64,000 bases of DNA, taken from NCBI RefSeq assembly GCF_000426665.1, contig NZ_AUFU01000003.1, positions 62,001 through 126,000 of the forward strand, read 5' to 3'. A program made the translations under genes and the position numbers. Shown in pieces: positions 15,437 to 24,296 of the stretch; positions within the stretch are counted from its first letter, which is position 1; every line of letters starts with the position of its first letter. This DNA is from Centipeda artemidis DSM 19719. Its GTDB lineage: Bacteria; Bacillota; Negativicutes; Selenomonadales; Selenomonadaceae. The notes below the pieces were generated by a model. That model saw nothing but the letters and a program-made list of their open reading frames with translations, made no database searches and was not told the DNA's origin.

Positions 15437-17248
15437 TTACTCCTTCTTCGCAACGGCATAGTTGCGGGCGCGCGCCTTGATGAGCGAATGCTCGAAATCC
15501 ATATAGCTGACGATCGGCTCTTCGGTCTGCGGATCGTAGTCCACGATCGTGGTCTTCATGAAACGCTCGTCGTCACGTCCGTAGAACATCAGCTCGCCGT
15601 CGGCGTCCGTCATGCGCTCGCCCTTGTCGTCGAGGAGGATCTTCGCGTGTGCGCCGCGGCTCTCATCGCGGCAGCGCGCCGCCTTTGTGACCGCCATCGC
15701 GTACAGGATCATGTTGCGGAGCTGGCGGACGAACATGACTTCCTGATTCGCCCATGTGCCGCGATCCGTCACGCCGATGTCGTCCCAGCGCTTGAGGATG
15801 CCCTTGAGCTTTTCAAGACAGATGTCAAGTCCCTTGTTGTCGCGCTCGATGGACACATAGTCGTACATGATCTCGCCCATCTCCTGATGGAGTTTGTGTG
15901 CGTTCTCGGGACCGTCCATCGCACGGATCTTGTCAAACTCGGCGACGGCTTCCAGGCGCGCCGCCTCCATCTCCTCCTCGGTCAGAGGCGCTCCGCCCGC
16001 ACCGCTGCGCGCCCAGCGCAGCGCCTCAGGGCCCGCAATATGTCCCGAATACGTCGCGGAGAGAAGAGAGTTCGCGCCGAGACGGTTCGCACCGTGGTAC
16101 TGATGATCGCACTCGCCCGCCGCCATAAGCCCGGGGATGTTTGTGTGGTGGTTGCGGTCGACCCAGATTCCGCCCATGGAATAGTGCACGGACGGGAAAA
16201 TCTCCATCGGCACTTTGCGCGGATCCTGCCCGACGAACTCGGAGTACATCTCGAGAATGCCGCCGAGCTTGTGTTCAAGGTAGTCTGCGGGGATATGCGA
16301 GAGGTCGAGGTAGACGCGGCGGTCGTTGTTGACGCCGAGTCCCATATGGACGCAGACCTTGAAGATCGCGCGCGAAGCGACGTCGCGCGGCACGAGGTTG
16401 CCGTATGCGGGGTACATCTCCTCGAGGAAGTACCACGGTTTGCCGTCCTTATACGTCCAAATGCGCCCGCCCTCACCGCGGCACGCCTCGGACATGAGAC
16501 GGTTCTTGTCCGAGCCCGGAATCGCCGTCGGATGGATCTGAATGAACTCGGGATTGCCGATGTGCGCGCCCTGCTGATACGCGGAGGAAACCGCAGAACC
16601 GTTGCAGATCGTAGACGCCGTGCAGCGGCCGAACACCTGACCGGGGCCGCCCGTTGCGAGCATGACGACGTCCGCCGGGAACGAACGAATCTCGTTCGAG
16701 TTCATATTCTGCGCGACGATGCCGCGGACGATGCCGTCCTTGTTCTTAATTGCGCGGATGTATTCCCAGAACTCGTATTTTTTGACCTTGCCCTTGACCT
16801 CCCAGTGCCGCACCTGCTCGTCGAGTGCGTAGAGGAGCTGCTGACCGGTCGTCGAGCCGGCAAACACGGTGCGCTTGTTCTTCTGTCCGCCGAAATTGCG
16901 AAGATCGAGCACGCCCTCGGAGGTACGTGTAAAGGGGACGCCCATGCGGTCGAACATCTTCACGAGACGCGGCGCCGCTTCGACCATGCCCTTGACGGCG
17001 AGCTGATCCGCGAGGAAATCGCCGCCGTAGACCGTATCGTCGAAGTGTTCATAGATGCTGTCGTGCTCGCCCTTCGTATCCATGCAGGCATTCATGCCGC
17101 CCTGCGCGCAGAGCGAGTGCGAACGCTTCACCGGGCAGTAGGAAAAGAGATCGACCGTGCCGCCGCCTTCGCAGACCTTCATCGCCGCCAGCAATCCCGC
17201 AAGGCCGCCGCCGACGATAATAACCTTATTTTCAGGTACTTTAGCCAT
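15437..17248 (-). CDS. frdA: Fumarate reductase/succinate dehydrogenase flavoprotein subunit
   Basis: 603 residues. N-terminal FAD motif VIIVGGGLAGLLAAMKV. The segment KRSHSLCAQGGMNACM holds the histidine expected to carry FAD. HPTAIPGSDKNRLMSEACRGEGG near 245-270 is the dicarboxylate active site. In a fermenter it should reduce fumarate to succinate; sequence alone cannot set direction, though the neighbouring fumarase genes fit the reductive branch. Reads frdC-frdA-frdB, as in B-type complexes with one membrane subunit. Confidence 0.95.
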   Translation of the reverse strand: MAKVPENKVIIVGGGLAGLLAAMKVCEGGGTVDLFSYCPVKRSHSLCAQGGMNACMDTKGEHDSIYEHFDDTVYGGDFLADQLAVKGMVEAAPRLVKMFDRMGVPFTRTSEGVLDLRNFGGQKNKRTVFAGSTTGQQLLYALDEQVRHWEVKGKVKKYEFWEYIRAIKNKDGIVRGIVAQNMNSNEIRSFPADVVMLATGGPGQVFGRCTASTICNGSAVSSAYQQGAHIGNPEFIQIHPTAIPGSDKNRLMSEACRGEGGRIWTYKDGKPWYFLEEMYPAYGNLVPRDVASRAIFKVCVHMGLGVNNDRRVYLDLSHIPADYLEHKLGGILEMYSEFVGQDPRKVPMEIFPSVHYSMGGIWVDRNHHTNIPGLMAAGECDHQYHGANRLGANSLLSATYSGHIAGPEALRWARSGAGGAPLTEEEMEAARLEAVAEFDKIRAMDGPENAHKLHQEMGEIMYDYVSIERDNKGLDICLEKLKGILKRWDDIGVTDRGTWANQEVMFVRQLRNMILYAMAVTKAARCRDESRGAHAKILLDDKGERMTDADGELMFYGRDDERFMKTTIVDYDPQTEEPIVSYMDFEHSLIKARARNYAVAKKE

Positions 17249-17272
17249 TATTACTCTCCTTTGCTGCGGTTT

Positions 17273-17905
17273 TTACATGAAATAGCTGCCCATGAAGGCG
17301 AGCGTGACAAGGCTCATCAGCGTGCAGAGCCCCATCGCCATCGTGTTGATGACCGCCTGCGCGCGCGGACCTTTGGCGATGCCCCACGTCATGCAGAACG
17401 TCGAGATGCCGTTGCAGAAATGGAAGATCGCGGCGATCATGCCGAGCGTGTAGAGCACTGTGTGGAGGATGGCGTAGTCGCCCGTCACGAAGTAGGTGTA
17501 GAGGAGGTCATAATTGATGTGCGTCCCCATCATGCCCTTCTCCCAGATGCGCATGTAGCCGACATGCCAAATGAGGAATGGGATGAGAATCCACGCGGTA
17601 TAGCGCTGCAGAGCAAACTGCCAGTTGCGGACATAGCCGTAGTTGCTCGGGTTGTTCTTCGCCTGTGCCGCAATGTAAATACCGTAGATTGCATGGAACA
17701 GAAGCGGTACGGCGATGGCAAAGATCTCGAGTCCGTAGAAAATCGGCTTTGGAATCAGCTCCATCATCGCCAGCGAATCATTGAACGCCTTTGCGCCGCC
17801 GAGCACCGTCGAATTCGTAAAGACGTGCTCGAAGAGGAACACGCCGACGACGACGAGACCGACCAATGAATGCAGCCGCCGCATGTAAAAGGTTGTGTGG
17901 AACAT
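17273..17905 (-). CDS. frdC: Fumarate reductase cytochrome b subunit (di-haem type)
   Basis: 210 residues with five predicted membrane helices. Conserved histidines in or at helices are candidate ligands for two haems b: HSLVG near 12, FEHVF near 26, FHAIYG near 71, IWHVGY near 113 and FHFCNG near 162. Single-anchor, di-haem subunits of this kind are the B-type of Firmicutes and epsilonproteobacteria. AGGAGGT precedes the ATG. It is 86 bases after fumB with no terminator, so fumAB-frdCAB is probably one transcript. Confidence 0.92.
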   Translation of the reverse strand: MFHTTFYMRRLHSLVGLVVVGVFLFEHVFTNSTVLGGAKAFNDSLAMMELIPKPIFYGLEIFAIAVPLLFHAIYGIYIAAQAKNNPSNYGYVRNWQFALQRYTAWILIPFLIWHVGYMRIWEKGMMGTHINYDLLYTYFVTGDYAILHTVLYTLGMIAAIFHFCNGISTFCMTWGIAKGPRAQAVINTMAMGLCTLMSLVTLAFMGSYFM

Positions 17906-17991
17906 TTCATACCTCCTAAATATAATATAGACCCAAATGATTTGTCATGCGCCAAACCATCACCGTCAACATGATGCGGATCTTGCAGCCC

Positions 17992-18549
17992 CTATTCCTT
18001 GCGGTAGGGTTTCTGCCCGATCTCGTAGAAATCGTTGCCCTCGGAGTCAATGACAACGATGCAGGGGAAATCCTCGACCGTCAGCTTTGCCACCGCCTCG
18101 GGGCCGAGTTCGGGGTAGCCGACCACCTCGTACTTCTTCACGGATTTTGCAATCAACGCCGCCGCGCCGCCGACGGCGGCAAAGTAGGTGACGCCGTTCT
18201 TCTTCATCGATTCGACGACTTCCTTCGAACGGGAGCCTTTGCCCACCATGCCCTTGATGCCCTGCTCGAGCATCGTCGGCGTGTAGGCGTCCATGCGCCC
18301 GGAGGTCGTTGGGCCGCACGAGCCGATCGGATCGCCGGGCTTTGCGGGCGTGGGTCCCAGATAGTAGACGATCTGATCGTGCCAGTCGACCGGCAGCGGC
18401 TCGCCCTTCGCGAGCGCTTCGGTCATCGCCTTGTGCGCCGCGTCGCGGGCGCTGATGATCGTGCCCGTGATGAGCACGCTGTCGCCCGCCTTCAGTTTGC
18501 GCGACATCTCCTCGGTAAACGGCGTGGTAATGCGAATACTTTCCGACAT
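17992..18549 (-). CDS. fumB: Class I fumarate hydratase, beta subunit
   Basis: About 185 residues. Family marks: ITGTIISARDAAHKAM, GPTTSGRMDAYTP and KGSRSKEVVESM. The beta subunit corresponds to the C-terminal part of one-chain class I fumarases and pairs with the alpha subunit. I start at the ATG at 18549 (GGGAGGAACGCGCT upstream) and not at a TTG six codons earlier. L(+)-tartrate dehydratase beta is the main alternative, but the frd context favours fumarase. Confidence 0.88.
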   Translation of the reverse strand: MSESIRITTPFTEEMSRKLKAGDSVLITGTIISARDAAHKAMTEALAKGEPLPVDWHDQIVYYLGPTPAKPGDPIGSCGPTTSGRMDAYTPTMLEQGIKGMVGKGSRSKEVVESMKKNGVTYFAAVGGAAALIAKSVKKYEVVGYPELGPEAVAKLTVEDFPCIVVIDSEGNDFYEIGQKPYRKE

Positions 18550-18588
18550 AGCGCGTTCCTCCCTCAAAAATACACAGACAAAAGGCGA

Positions 18589-19431
18589 TTACAACACGCG
18601 ATGCGCATGGCGCAGGGCATGGCAGCAGATCGTGACCGCAACGGGGAGACCCGCGATGTGCGTTGCGCCCCATTCGATATTGACGGCAAGCGCCGTCGTC
18701 GTCCCGCCAAGCTGGGGTCCGATGCCCGTCTTGTTGATCTCCTCGAGCAGCTCGTTCTCGAGCCGCGCATACTCGGGCATCGGGTGACGCTCGTCGATGG
18801 AGCGCGTCAGCGCCTTCTTCGAGAGCAGTGCCGCCTGATCCATCGTGCCGCCGATGCCGATGCCGACGACCATCGGCGGGCAGGGGTTCGGTCCCGCGTG
18901 GCGGATGATGTCCATGACAGCCTTCTTGACGCCCTCGACGCCGTCTGCGGGCACGAGCATCTTCACGCCGGACTTATTCTCCGATCCAAAGCCCTTCGGC
19001 GCGATCGTGATGTCGATCTTGTCCCCCGGGACGATCTTCGTATAGATGATGCCCGGCGTATTGTTCTGCGTATTCTTTCGGTTGAACAGCGGTTCGGCAA
19101 CAACGGATTTGCGCAGGTATCCGTCGGTGTAGCCCTTCGCGATCCCCTCGTTGATCGCGTCTTCCAAGAGGCCGTCCGTGATGTGGAGATCCTGCCCGAC
19201 CTCTGCAAACACGATGGTCATGCCCGTATCCTGACAGTACGGACGATCCTCTGCGCGCGCGATCTCCGCGTTGCTGATGATCTGGTCGAGAACGACCTTG
19301 CCGACGGGCGACTCCTCCGTCTCTCTTCCTTTCTTAAGCCCCTCGTACACATCATTTGGGAGGTAATACGCCGCTTCCATACACATCTCGGCGACGTTCT
19401 CCGTGATTGCTTTTGCGTTTAGCTCTCGCAA
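18589..19431 (-). CDS. fumA: Class I fumarate hydratase, alpha subunit
   Basis: 280 residues. Interconverts malate and fumarate with an oxygen-sensitive 4Fe-4S cluster. Candidate cluster cysteines are in YCQDTGMTIVFAEVG (near 65), in the GPNPCPPMVVGIGIGG segment and near the C-terminus (TICCHAL). GFGSENKSGVKML is typical. The start codon is TTG: GGAGGG lies seven bases before it and no closer ATG fits. First gene of the operon, with its promoter at 19475-19503. Confidence 0.9.
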   Translation of the reverse strand: MRELNAKAITENVAEMCMEAAYYLPNDVYEGLKKGRETEESPVGKVVLDQIISNAEIARAEDRPYCQDTGMTIVFAEVGQDLHITDGLLEDAINEGIAKGYTDGYLRKSVVAEPLFNRKNTQNNTPGIIYTKIVPGDKIDITIAPKGFGSENKSGVKMLVPADGVEGVKKAVMDIIRHAGPNPCPPMVVGIGIGGTMDQAALLSKKALTRSIDERHPMPEYARLENELLEEINKTGIGPQLGGTTTALAVNIEWGATHIAGLPVAVTICCHALRHAHRVL

Positions 19432-19474
19432 AATAATCCCTCCTATAAATATAACTTATACACAGGTTAGTTAG

Positions 19475-19503
19475 ACTATAACATATTTTTTTCAGGCTTT
19501 CAA
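19475..19503 (-). promoter_or_regulatory. Promoter for fumAB-frdCAB
   Basis: Minus-strand TTGAAA, exactly 17 bases, TATAGT, about 45 bases ahead of the TTG start of fumA. The rest of 19504-19618 is AT-rich with no gene. Confidence 0.7.
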
Positions 19504-19612
19504 GACTTTGAAAATCCGCGCCAAGCCTTGAAAATACTGAATCTCATTCATTTTCTCCCAAGGCCGCGCACGCGAAAGCAATCATGAATTTCACTATTCA
19601 TTTTTAGTGTTA

Positions 19613-19660
19613 TTTGCCATAAAAATAGCAATCAATAAAAATATTTTTATTGATTGCTAT
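19613..19660 (-). terminator. Perfect 36-base AT-rich palindrome and terminator after yfcE
   Basis: Positions 19625-19660 form a perfect inverted repeat (ATAGCAATCAATAAAAAT and its exact complement) with essentially no loop in DNA. On the minus strand TTTTTATGG follows. It ends the murI-to-yfcE operon. Its 36 bases are fully symmetric, so it could also act as a bidirectional block or a protein site. Confidence 0.75.
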
Positions 19661-19736
19661 GCATTTTATATTATATATTGAAGTTTTATATTTTGTGATA
19701 TGTGTTTCATATGAAAAAGCACTAAAAAAATTTTTA

Positions 19737-20219
19737 TCAGATGCGAATGAGATTCACCCGGGGCGCAGCGCCTTCTTTCAAATCCATCAGCATGAAGGAA
19801 CCGCGCCGTTCGTCGCGCGGGCGCGCAATGCTGCCGGGATTGAGCACGGTGACGTCGCCGCGCTCCATATACGCAATGTGCGTATGCCCGTAGACAGCAA
19901 TATCCGCGCCCGCCTCGCGCGCCGCGGCGGCAAGGCGCTCCGTCCCGTACTCCACGCGGAACAGGTGCCCGTGTGCGAGAAAGACGCGGTGTCCCGCAAC
20001 ATCGACGGAGGTCTCATGATACGCGCCGTCCTCATCATAGTCGCAGTTGCCAAGAACACATACGACGGGTTTTTCCGTCAGCAACCGCAGCGTCTCCGCG
20101 TCCGCCGCATGATCCCCCGCGTGCAGCCAAAGCTCCGCTTCCGCCGCGCCCGGCACGGCAAGCATATCCTCAAAGACGCGCACATTCCCGTGACTGTCGC
20201 TGACCAGTCCGATCCTCAT
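19737..20219 (-). CDS. yfcE: YfcE/MJ0936 family metallophosphoesterase
   Basis: 160 residues with the full calcineurin-like metal-site set: SDSHGN (8-13), AGDHAAD, GNCD, AHGH and GHTH. YfcE enzymes hydrolyse simple phosphodiesters with Mn2+; the physiological substrate is unknown. It closes the rph-rdgB operon, a common arrangement in Firmicutes. Confidence 0.92.
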   Translation of the reverse strand: MRIGLVSDSHGNVRVFEDMLAVPGAAEAELWLHAGDHAADAETLRLLTEKPVVCVLGNCDYDEDGAYHETSVDVAGHRVFLAHGHLFRVEYGTERLAAAAREAGADIAVYGHTHIAYMERGDVTVLNPGSIARPRDERRGSFMLMDLKEGAAPRVNLIRI

Positions 20220-20267
20220 ATTCCTCCGCCCCTTTCCACATCCTCACACATGATATTCACAAGCACA

Positions 20268-20879
20268 TCACAAAATCCCGGCAACCAGCTCCTTCATCTC
20301 ACGCAGCGCCGCCCCGCGATGACTCACCGCGTGTTTTTCCGCAAGGCTTAGCTCCGCCATCGCCTTACCGTCCGGGAGATAAAAATGCGGATCATAGCCA
20401 AATCCGCCCGTCCCGCGCGGCACGGGACGGATAAAGCCGCGGCAAACGCCCTCCGCCGTCAGCTCCCGTCCGTCCGCAAGAGCCAGCACGAGCGCGCAAC
20501 GATAGGACGCCGCCGCATTTTCATTGCCGCGCGCAGCGAGCTCCGAGACGAGTTTCGCATTGTTCGCCGCGTCGTCGCCATGCACGCCCGCATAGCGTGC
20601 CGAATAGACGCCCGGCGCGCCGTCGAGCGCATCCACGGCGAGCCCCGAGTCGTCCGCGAGCGCGGAGAGCCCCGTCTTTTCACGATAGTAACGCGCCTTG
20701 ATGCGCGCGTTCTCTAGGAATGTCGCGCCGTCTTCGACCGGTTCTCCAACCTCCGGCGCGTCCGGCAGCACCTCGTGCAGCCGAGAGAGCGGCACGAGCC
20801 GCACGGGGAGCCCTTCGAACGCCTTCTCCATCTCACGGACTTTCCCCGCATTCGACGTTGCAATCAGGATCGTTTCCAT
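20268..20879 (-). CDS. rdgB: XTP/dITP (non-canonical purine NTP) pyrophosphatase
   Basis: 203 residues from METILIATSNAGKVREME, the HAM1/RdgB start motif. ADDSGLAVDALDGAPGVYSARYAG near 68-91 and GFGYDPHFYLPDG near 150 are diagnostic. Removes ITP, dITP and XTP from the nucleotide pool. The ATG at 20879 lies two bases after the rph stop with GGAGGG inside the rph end, so an earlier start inside rph is not used. Confidence 0.96.
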   Translation of the reverse strand: METILIATSNAGKVREMEKAFEGLPVRLVPLSRLHEVLPDAPEVGEPVEDGATFLENARIKARYYREKTGLSALADDSGLAVDALDGAPGVYSARYAGVHGDDAANNAKLVSELAARGNENAAASYRCALVLALADGRELTAEGVCRGFIRPVPRGTGGFGYDPHFYLPDGKAMAELSLAEKHAVSHRGAALREMKELVAGIL

Positions 20880-20881
20880 CC

Positions 20882-21628
20882 TCAACCCTCCCGCCCCGGC
20901 AGCCATGAAAGCGTCTCGCCGAGCGCCCTTTTCTGCACGTCGATGAGCTCTCGTATGCCGCGCTCGCCGAGATCGAAGAGCGCGTTCATCTCCGCGCGCG
21001 AGAACGCGCGCCCTTCGCCCGTCCCCTGCACCTCGATGAAGCTGCCCGCGCCCGTCATCACGAGATTCATATCAACCATCGCCTGAGCATCCTCTTCGTA
21101 GCAAATATCAAGCAGCGGCGTATTCTCCGCGCCGATGCCGACACTGACCGCCGCCGTGTAGTCGCGCACAGGGAAAACGCCGCGCTTCGTATAGAACGTC
21201 GCACACGCCTCGACGAGCGCAACAAACGCGCCTGTAATCGACGCCGTACGCGTGCCGCCATCCGCCTGCACGACGTCGCAGTCGATGTGAATCGTCCGCT
21301 CGCCGAGCGCGCGCGTATCCACCACCGCGCGCAGCGCGCGCCCGATGAGCCTCTGAATCTCCTGCGTGCGCCCCGTCTGACGTCCGCGCATCGCTTCGCG
21401 CGCCGTGCGCTCCGTTCCCGCGCCCGGGAGCATCGCATACTCCGCCGTGACCCAGCCCGTCCCGCTGCCTTTCAAAAAGAACGGCACGCGCTCCTCCACA
21501 CTCGCGGAGCAGACGACGCGGGTATGCCCCATCTCGATGAGCGCAGAGCCGGCCGGATACCGCTGATAGCCGCGCTCGATGCGTACGGGACGCAGCTGAT
21601 CGTGGCGTCTCAGATCTCTTCTCGGCAT
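20882..21628 (-). CDS. rph: Ribonuclease PH
   Basis: 248 residues. Phosphorolytic 3' exonuclease trimming tRNA precursors. Typical segments: [40 protein letters not shown] near 68 and [20 protein letters not shown] near 120. GAGAGGGG precedes the ATG. It lies 116 bases after the CofE-like gene and just before rdgB. Confidence 0.96.
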   Translation of the reverse strand: MPRRDLRRHDQLRPVRIERGYQRYPAGSALIEMGHTRVVCSASVEERVPFFLKGSGTGWVTAEYAMLPGAGTERTAREAMRGRQTGRTQEIQRLIGRALRAVVDTRALGERTIHIDCDVVQADGGTRTASITGAFVALVEACATFYTKRGVFPVRDYTAAVSVGIGAENTPLLDICYEEDAQAMVDMNLVMTGAGSFIEVQGTGEGRAFSRAEMNALFDLGERGIRELIDVQKRALGETLSWLPGREG

Positions 21629-21744
21629 GAAATAAATCCCCTCTCGTCATTCATATCGTTCGTTCATCAAAAAAGCGAAACGCCGAAGTCTGCGCCGCCG
21701 CACATACTCCCTGCGTTCCGCTGCCATGGGGACGGGCGCGGCGT

Positions 21745-22407
21745 TTACGCCCTTTCTCCCTCCTGATACTGTCTGTAGTTCTTTATGATGCAGATCGGCG
21801 TCTTTTGCGAAGCGTTGCCGAACGGATTATCGAGCAGAAGCTGCGCCGCAAGTGCACCGTCGATGCCCGCCGAGACGCCCACGACGCGCGAGCGCTTCAG
21901 ATCGTTGACGTCAGCGACCATCGCTCCGAACGCGCCGACGCGCTCCGTGATCTCCTGCGCCACGCGGTCGGGTTCGGCGGGACCGTAGACAATCGCCTTG
22001 TCGAACGGCGGCATCGTCCCCGTCACGTCGTCGATCATCGCGGCTTCTTTGCCGCCCCATTTGTAGAACATGCCGTTTTCCCCGACGAGCTTTGCGAGGA
22101 ATCCTGCAAAGAGCGCCGCCGTCACACGCCATTTTCCCTCGACGTCCATGAGCGCCTGCATCCCGTGCGGACTCGCCAGACTCCCATAGTCGGGAATGAA
22201 GCGGCAGCAGAACTCCGCCATACCGGAAATTTCAAGTTCCTCCGGGAATACATAGCGATCCTGCGTAATGGCGACGACACTCTCGGCGCAGCAGACGAGA
22301 TCGTCTCCCGTGACCTCTGCCCCGGCGTAGAATGCGATCGCCTCGGCGATGTCGTCCTCCTCGGTCAGGATGCGCGTCGGCACAGGGATAATATTTAACT
22401 CAGCCAT
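21745..22407 (-). CDS. CofE-like (F420-0:gamma-glutamyl ligase fold) protein
   Basis: About 220 residues from MAELNIIPVPTRILTEED. The pattern IPVPTRILTEEDD..., VVAITQDRYVFPEE near 52, WRVTAALFAGFLAKLVGENGMFY near 100 and DDVTGTMPPFDK near 128 matches the CofE-like domain family. True CofE adds glutamate to coenzyme F420, but no F420 genes are known in this lineage or seen here, so the role is probably different. The ATG has a perfect GGAGGT and overlaps the upstream stop by eight bases. Confidence 0.7.
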   Translation of the reverse strand: MAELNIIPVPTRILTEEDDIAEAIAFYAGAEVTGDDLVCCAESVVAITQDRYVFPEELEISGMAEFCCRFIPDYGSLASPHGMQALMDVEGKWRVTAALFAGFLAKLVGENGMFYKWGGKEAAMIDDVTGTMPPFDKAIVYGPAEPDRVAQEITERVGAFGAMVADVNDLKRSRVVGVSAGIDGALAAQLLLDNPFGNASQKTPICIIKNYRQYQEGERA

Positions 22408-22969
22408 GCTGCGCACCTCCTTCCTGCTGAAGCTCCACACCCGCAAGTGCGGCGATCTCGTCCGCCCCCATCATGATGATCGCTTTCTCGTAATGCACGG
22501 GCATCCGCCCCGTCTCCTGATAGATGAGATCGGCGCGAAAATCGACGAGGTGCGCAATCGCATCTTCAAGCGTACGCCCGCCGCGCGGCTCGATGGAAAG
22601 CTTCAGTACGAGATTGATGCGCTCCTTCTTCTGAATCAGCACGGCTTCGAAATAATCATCCGCGCGCGGCGCGCCCTCGAGCTCCACCTTGCCGCGCACG
22701 AGCGCGCCGTCATACTGCTCATAGGGGAGCTGTACGCGCAGGATCGCGTCCATGATCGTTCCGCATTGTTTCCCCTCATTGACAACGGGAAGCGTCGCCG
22801 CAATGACAAGTCGCTCCGGCGTTCGCTCCGCAACGGAAAAGTCCGTCATTTCGTCAAGTTGCAGAACGATTTCTTCCCTGCCGAAATAGGCAAATACGCT
22901 CTCTCTCAGCAGCAGAGGAAGCAATATAACGAGAACAATACAGTCTAATATAAGATTTAGTTCAGGCAT
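22400..22969 (-). CDS. Membrane-anchored protein of unknown function
   Basis: About 189 residues. One N-terminal membrane segment (LNLILDCIVLVILLPLLL, residues 4-21), then a soluble domain of alternating strands and helices (EEIVLQLDEMTDFSVAER, MDAILRVQLPYEQYDGALV, INLVLKLSIEPRGGRTLEDA). I recognise no catalytic motif or named family. Start ATG at 22969 overlaps the thioesterase stop by eight bases; a longer frame extending into the thioesterase gene is an Arg/Ser-rich shadow. It overlaps the CofE-like gene, so the two may act together. Confidence 0.75.
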   Translation of the reverse strand: MPELNLILDCIVLVILLPLLLRESVFAYFGREEIVLQLDEMTDFSVAERTPERLVIAATLPVVNEGKQCGTIMDAILRVQLPYEQYDGALVRGKVELEGAPRADDYFEAVLIQKKERINLVLKLSIEPRGGRTLEDAIAHLVDFRADLIYQETGRMPVHYEKAIIMMGADEIAALAGVELQQEGGAQHG

Positions 22970-23396
22970 CGATATTCCGCCCTTCTTTCTCCGCGCGCAT
23001 CGCCGCCTCGAGCGGCTCGTAAAACTCCTTCGGCAGGCGCGTGATATGCCCCGTATCCCGTTTCGTAAAGACGTTCTCCGACATGCCTGTGACGAGGAGC
23101 TCCCCCGCTTCATTGAGGATGCGGTAGGTGAACGCCATCTTCGCCTTGGTCAGCGCGGTCGCCGTCGTCTCAATGCGGAGCGTGTCGTCAAAATGCCCGG
23201 GCGCGTGAAACTCTGCCCCCACCTTGATGATGGGAAAGACATAGCCCGCGTCCATCAGTGCGCCGAGCGTGATGCCGATGCGCCGCAGGTACGCGACCCG
23301 CCCAATCTCGAACCAGCGGATATAGTTCGCGTGATGCACGACCTCCATCGCGTCCGTATCGTAAAAATTCACCCGATGTTCTACCGTGATCGGCAT
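22962..23396 (-). CDS. YbgC/FadM family acyl-CoA thioesterase (4HBT hot-dog fold)
   Basis: 144 residues. The 4HBT active-site motif YDTDAMEVVHHANYIRWFE lies near 12-30, with the catalytic Asp. Family members hydrolyse short- or branched-chain acyl-CoAs; which one is not set by sequence. It starts 15 bases after murI. Confidence 0.9.
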   Translation of the reverse strand: MPITVEHRVNFYDTDAMEVVHHANYIRWFEIGRVAYLRRIGITLGALMDAGYVFPIIKVGAEFHAPGHFDDTLRIETTATALTKAKMAFTYRILNEAGELLVTGMSENVFTKRDTGHITRLPKEFYEPLEAAMRAEKEGRNIDA

Positions 23397-23411
23397 GAAT
23401 GCTCCTTTCCG

Positions 23412-24200
23412 TCAGTTGATCAGTTCCATGCGCTCGGCACGGCTGATAAAGCTCTCGATGCGCGCAAGCTCCTGTGCCCCCGCAACGCGCCGTCCGGAGC
23501 GAAAGAACGTGCAGTGCGCCGTGCGCTCCCCCTCCGGCTGCGTTGTGAGTCCCGCGCGGCGCGCCAGTTCCTCCACCGTGCCGTCGTTGCCGTCGGCAAA
23601 GGTCATCGTCTCCGGCATGAGCGACCGCATTGTATCCTTAAAAAAATTAAAATGCGTACAACCGAGTACGATCGCCGAGTACTGCGCAAGGTCGAACGGG
23701 GCAAACGCCGTGCGCAGATATTCTTCCACACGCGGCGAGACGAACTCCTGATGTTCCGCGAACTCCACGAGACGCGGGAGTGGGAGCAGATCGACGAGAT
23801 GATTTGCATCGTAGGTATCGATCAGGCGATGCAGCTTTTCCCCGCGCACGGTGATGGGCGTTCCCGTCACGAGCACGCGGCGCGTTCGGTCGGCATCGAG
23901 CGCCTTTTTCACGGCGGGCTCCATCCCGATGATGGGAATGTCGTAGCGGCGGCGCATTTCGTCCGCAGAGACAGACGTCGCCGTGTTGCACGCGATGACG
24001 ACCGCCTCCACGCGCTCCTCCTCCACGAGGAAGCGGAAGGCGTCACGCACGAAGCCGCGCACCTCGTCGACCGTCTTTGTCCCATAGGGCACATGGTCGC
24101 GGTCTGCAAAGAACAGGAACTCCTCGTCCGGCAGTGCCCGGCGCGCGTGTCCGAGTACCGTCAGTCCTCCCAGCCCCGAGTCGAACAGGGCGATTCGCAT
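23412..24200 (-). CDS. murI: Glutamate racemase
   Basis: 262 residues from MRIALFDSGLGGLTVLGH. Makes D-glutamate for peptidoglycan. Both catalytic cysteines are present: ACNTAT near 73 and VLGCTHFNFF near 185. AAGGAG lies before the ATG at 24200; a longer in-frame start reaching 24260 lies upstream of the likely transcript start and is rejected. First gene of a seven-gene operon. Confidence 0.95.
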   Translation of the reverse strand: MRIALFDSGLGGLTVLGHARRALPDEEFLFFADRDHVPYGTKTVDEVRGFVRDAFRFLVEEERVEAVVIACNTATSVSADEMRRRYDIPIIGMEPAVKKALDADRTRRVLVTGTPITVRGEKLHRLIDTYDANHLVDLLPLPRLVEFAEHQEFVSPRVEEYLRTAFAPFDLAQYSAIVLGCTHFNFFKDTMRSLMPETMTFADGNDGTVEELARRAGLTTQPEGERTAHCTFFRSGRRVAGAQELARIESFISRAERMELIN

Positions 24201-24240
24201 ACGCTCACAACTCCTTCCTGCACCGCATGATACAGAGTAT

Positions 24241-24268
24241 ATTATAGCAAGTCCGCGCATTCAGTCAA
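24241..24268 (-). promoter_or_regulatory. Promoter for the murI operon
   Basis: Minus-strand TTGACT, 16-base spacer, TATAAT with an upstream TGC (extended -10). It sits directly after the terminator at 24270-24296. Confidence 0.8.
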
Positions 24269-24296
24269 TAAAAAAGACACATTGCAAACGTGTCTT
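24268..24296 (-). terminator. Minus-strand terminator with no upstream gene (likely end of the antisense RNA)
   Basis: AAGACAC and GTGTCTT form a stem around a nine-base loop, and the minus strand continues TTTTTTATTG. The only minus-strand transcription that could reach it is the antisense RNA starting near 24525. Its loop contains the -35 hexamer of the toxin promoter. Confidence 0.7.

Noticed and set aside
14672-17869. 1065-codon open frame opposite frdB-frdA-frdC
   Set aside because: It is antisense to three certain genes and is Arg/His-rich without domains; GC-rich codon bias leaves the opposite frame open.
21629-21744. Terminator between the CofE-like gene and rph
   Set aside because: A T6 run follows a GC-rich stretch, but I could not form a convincing stem.
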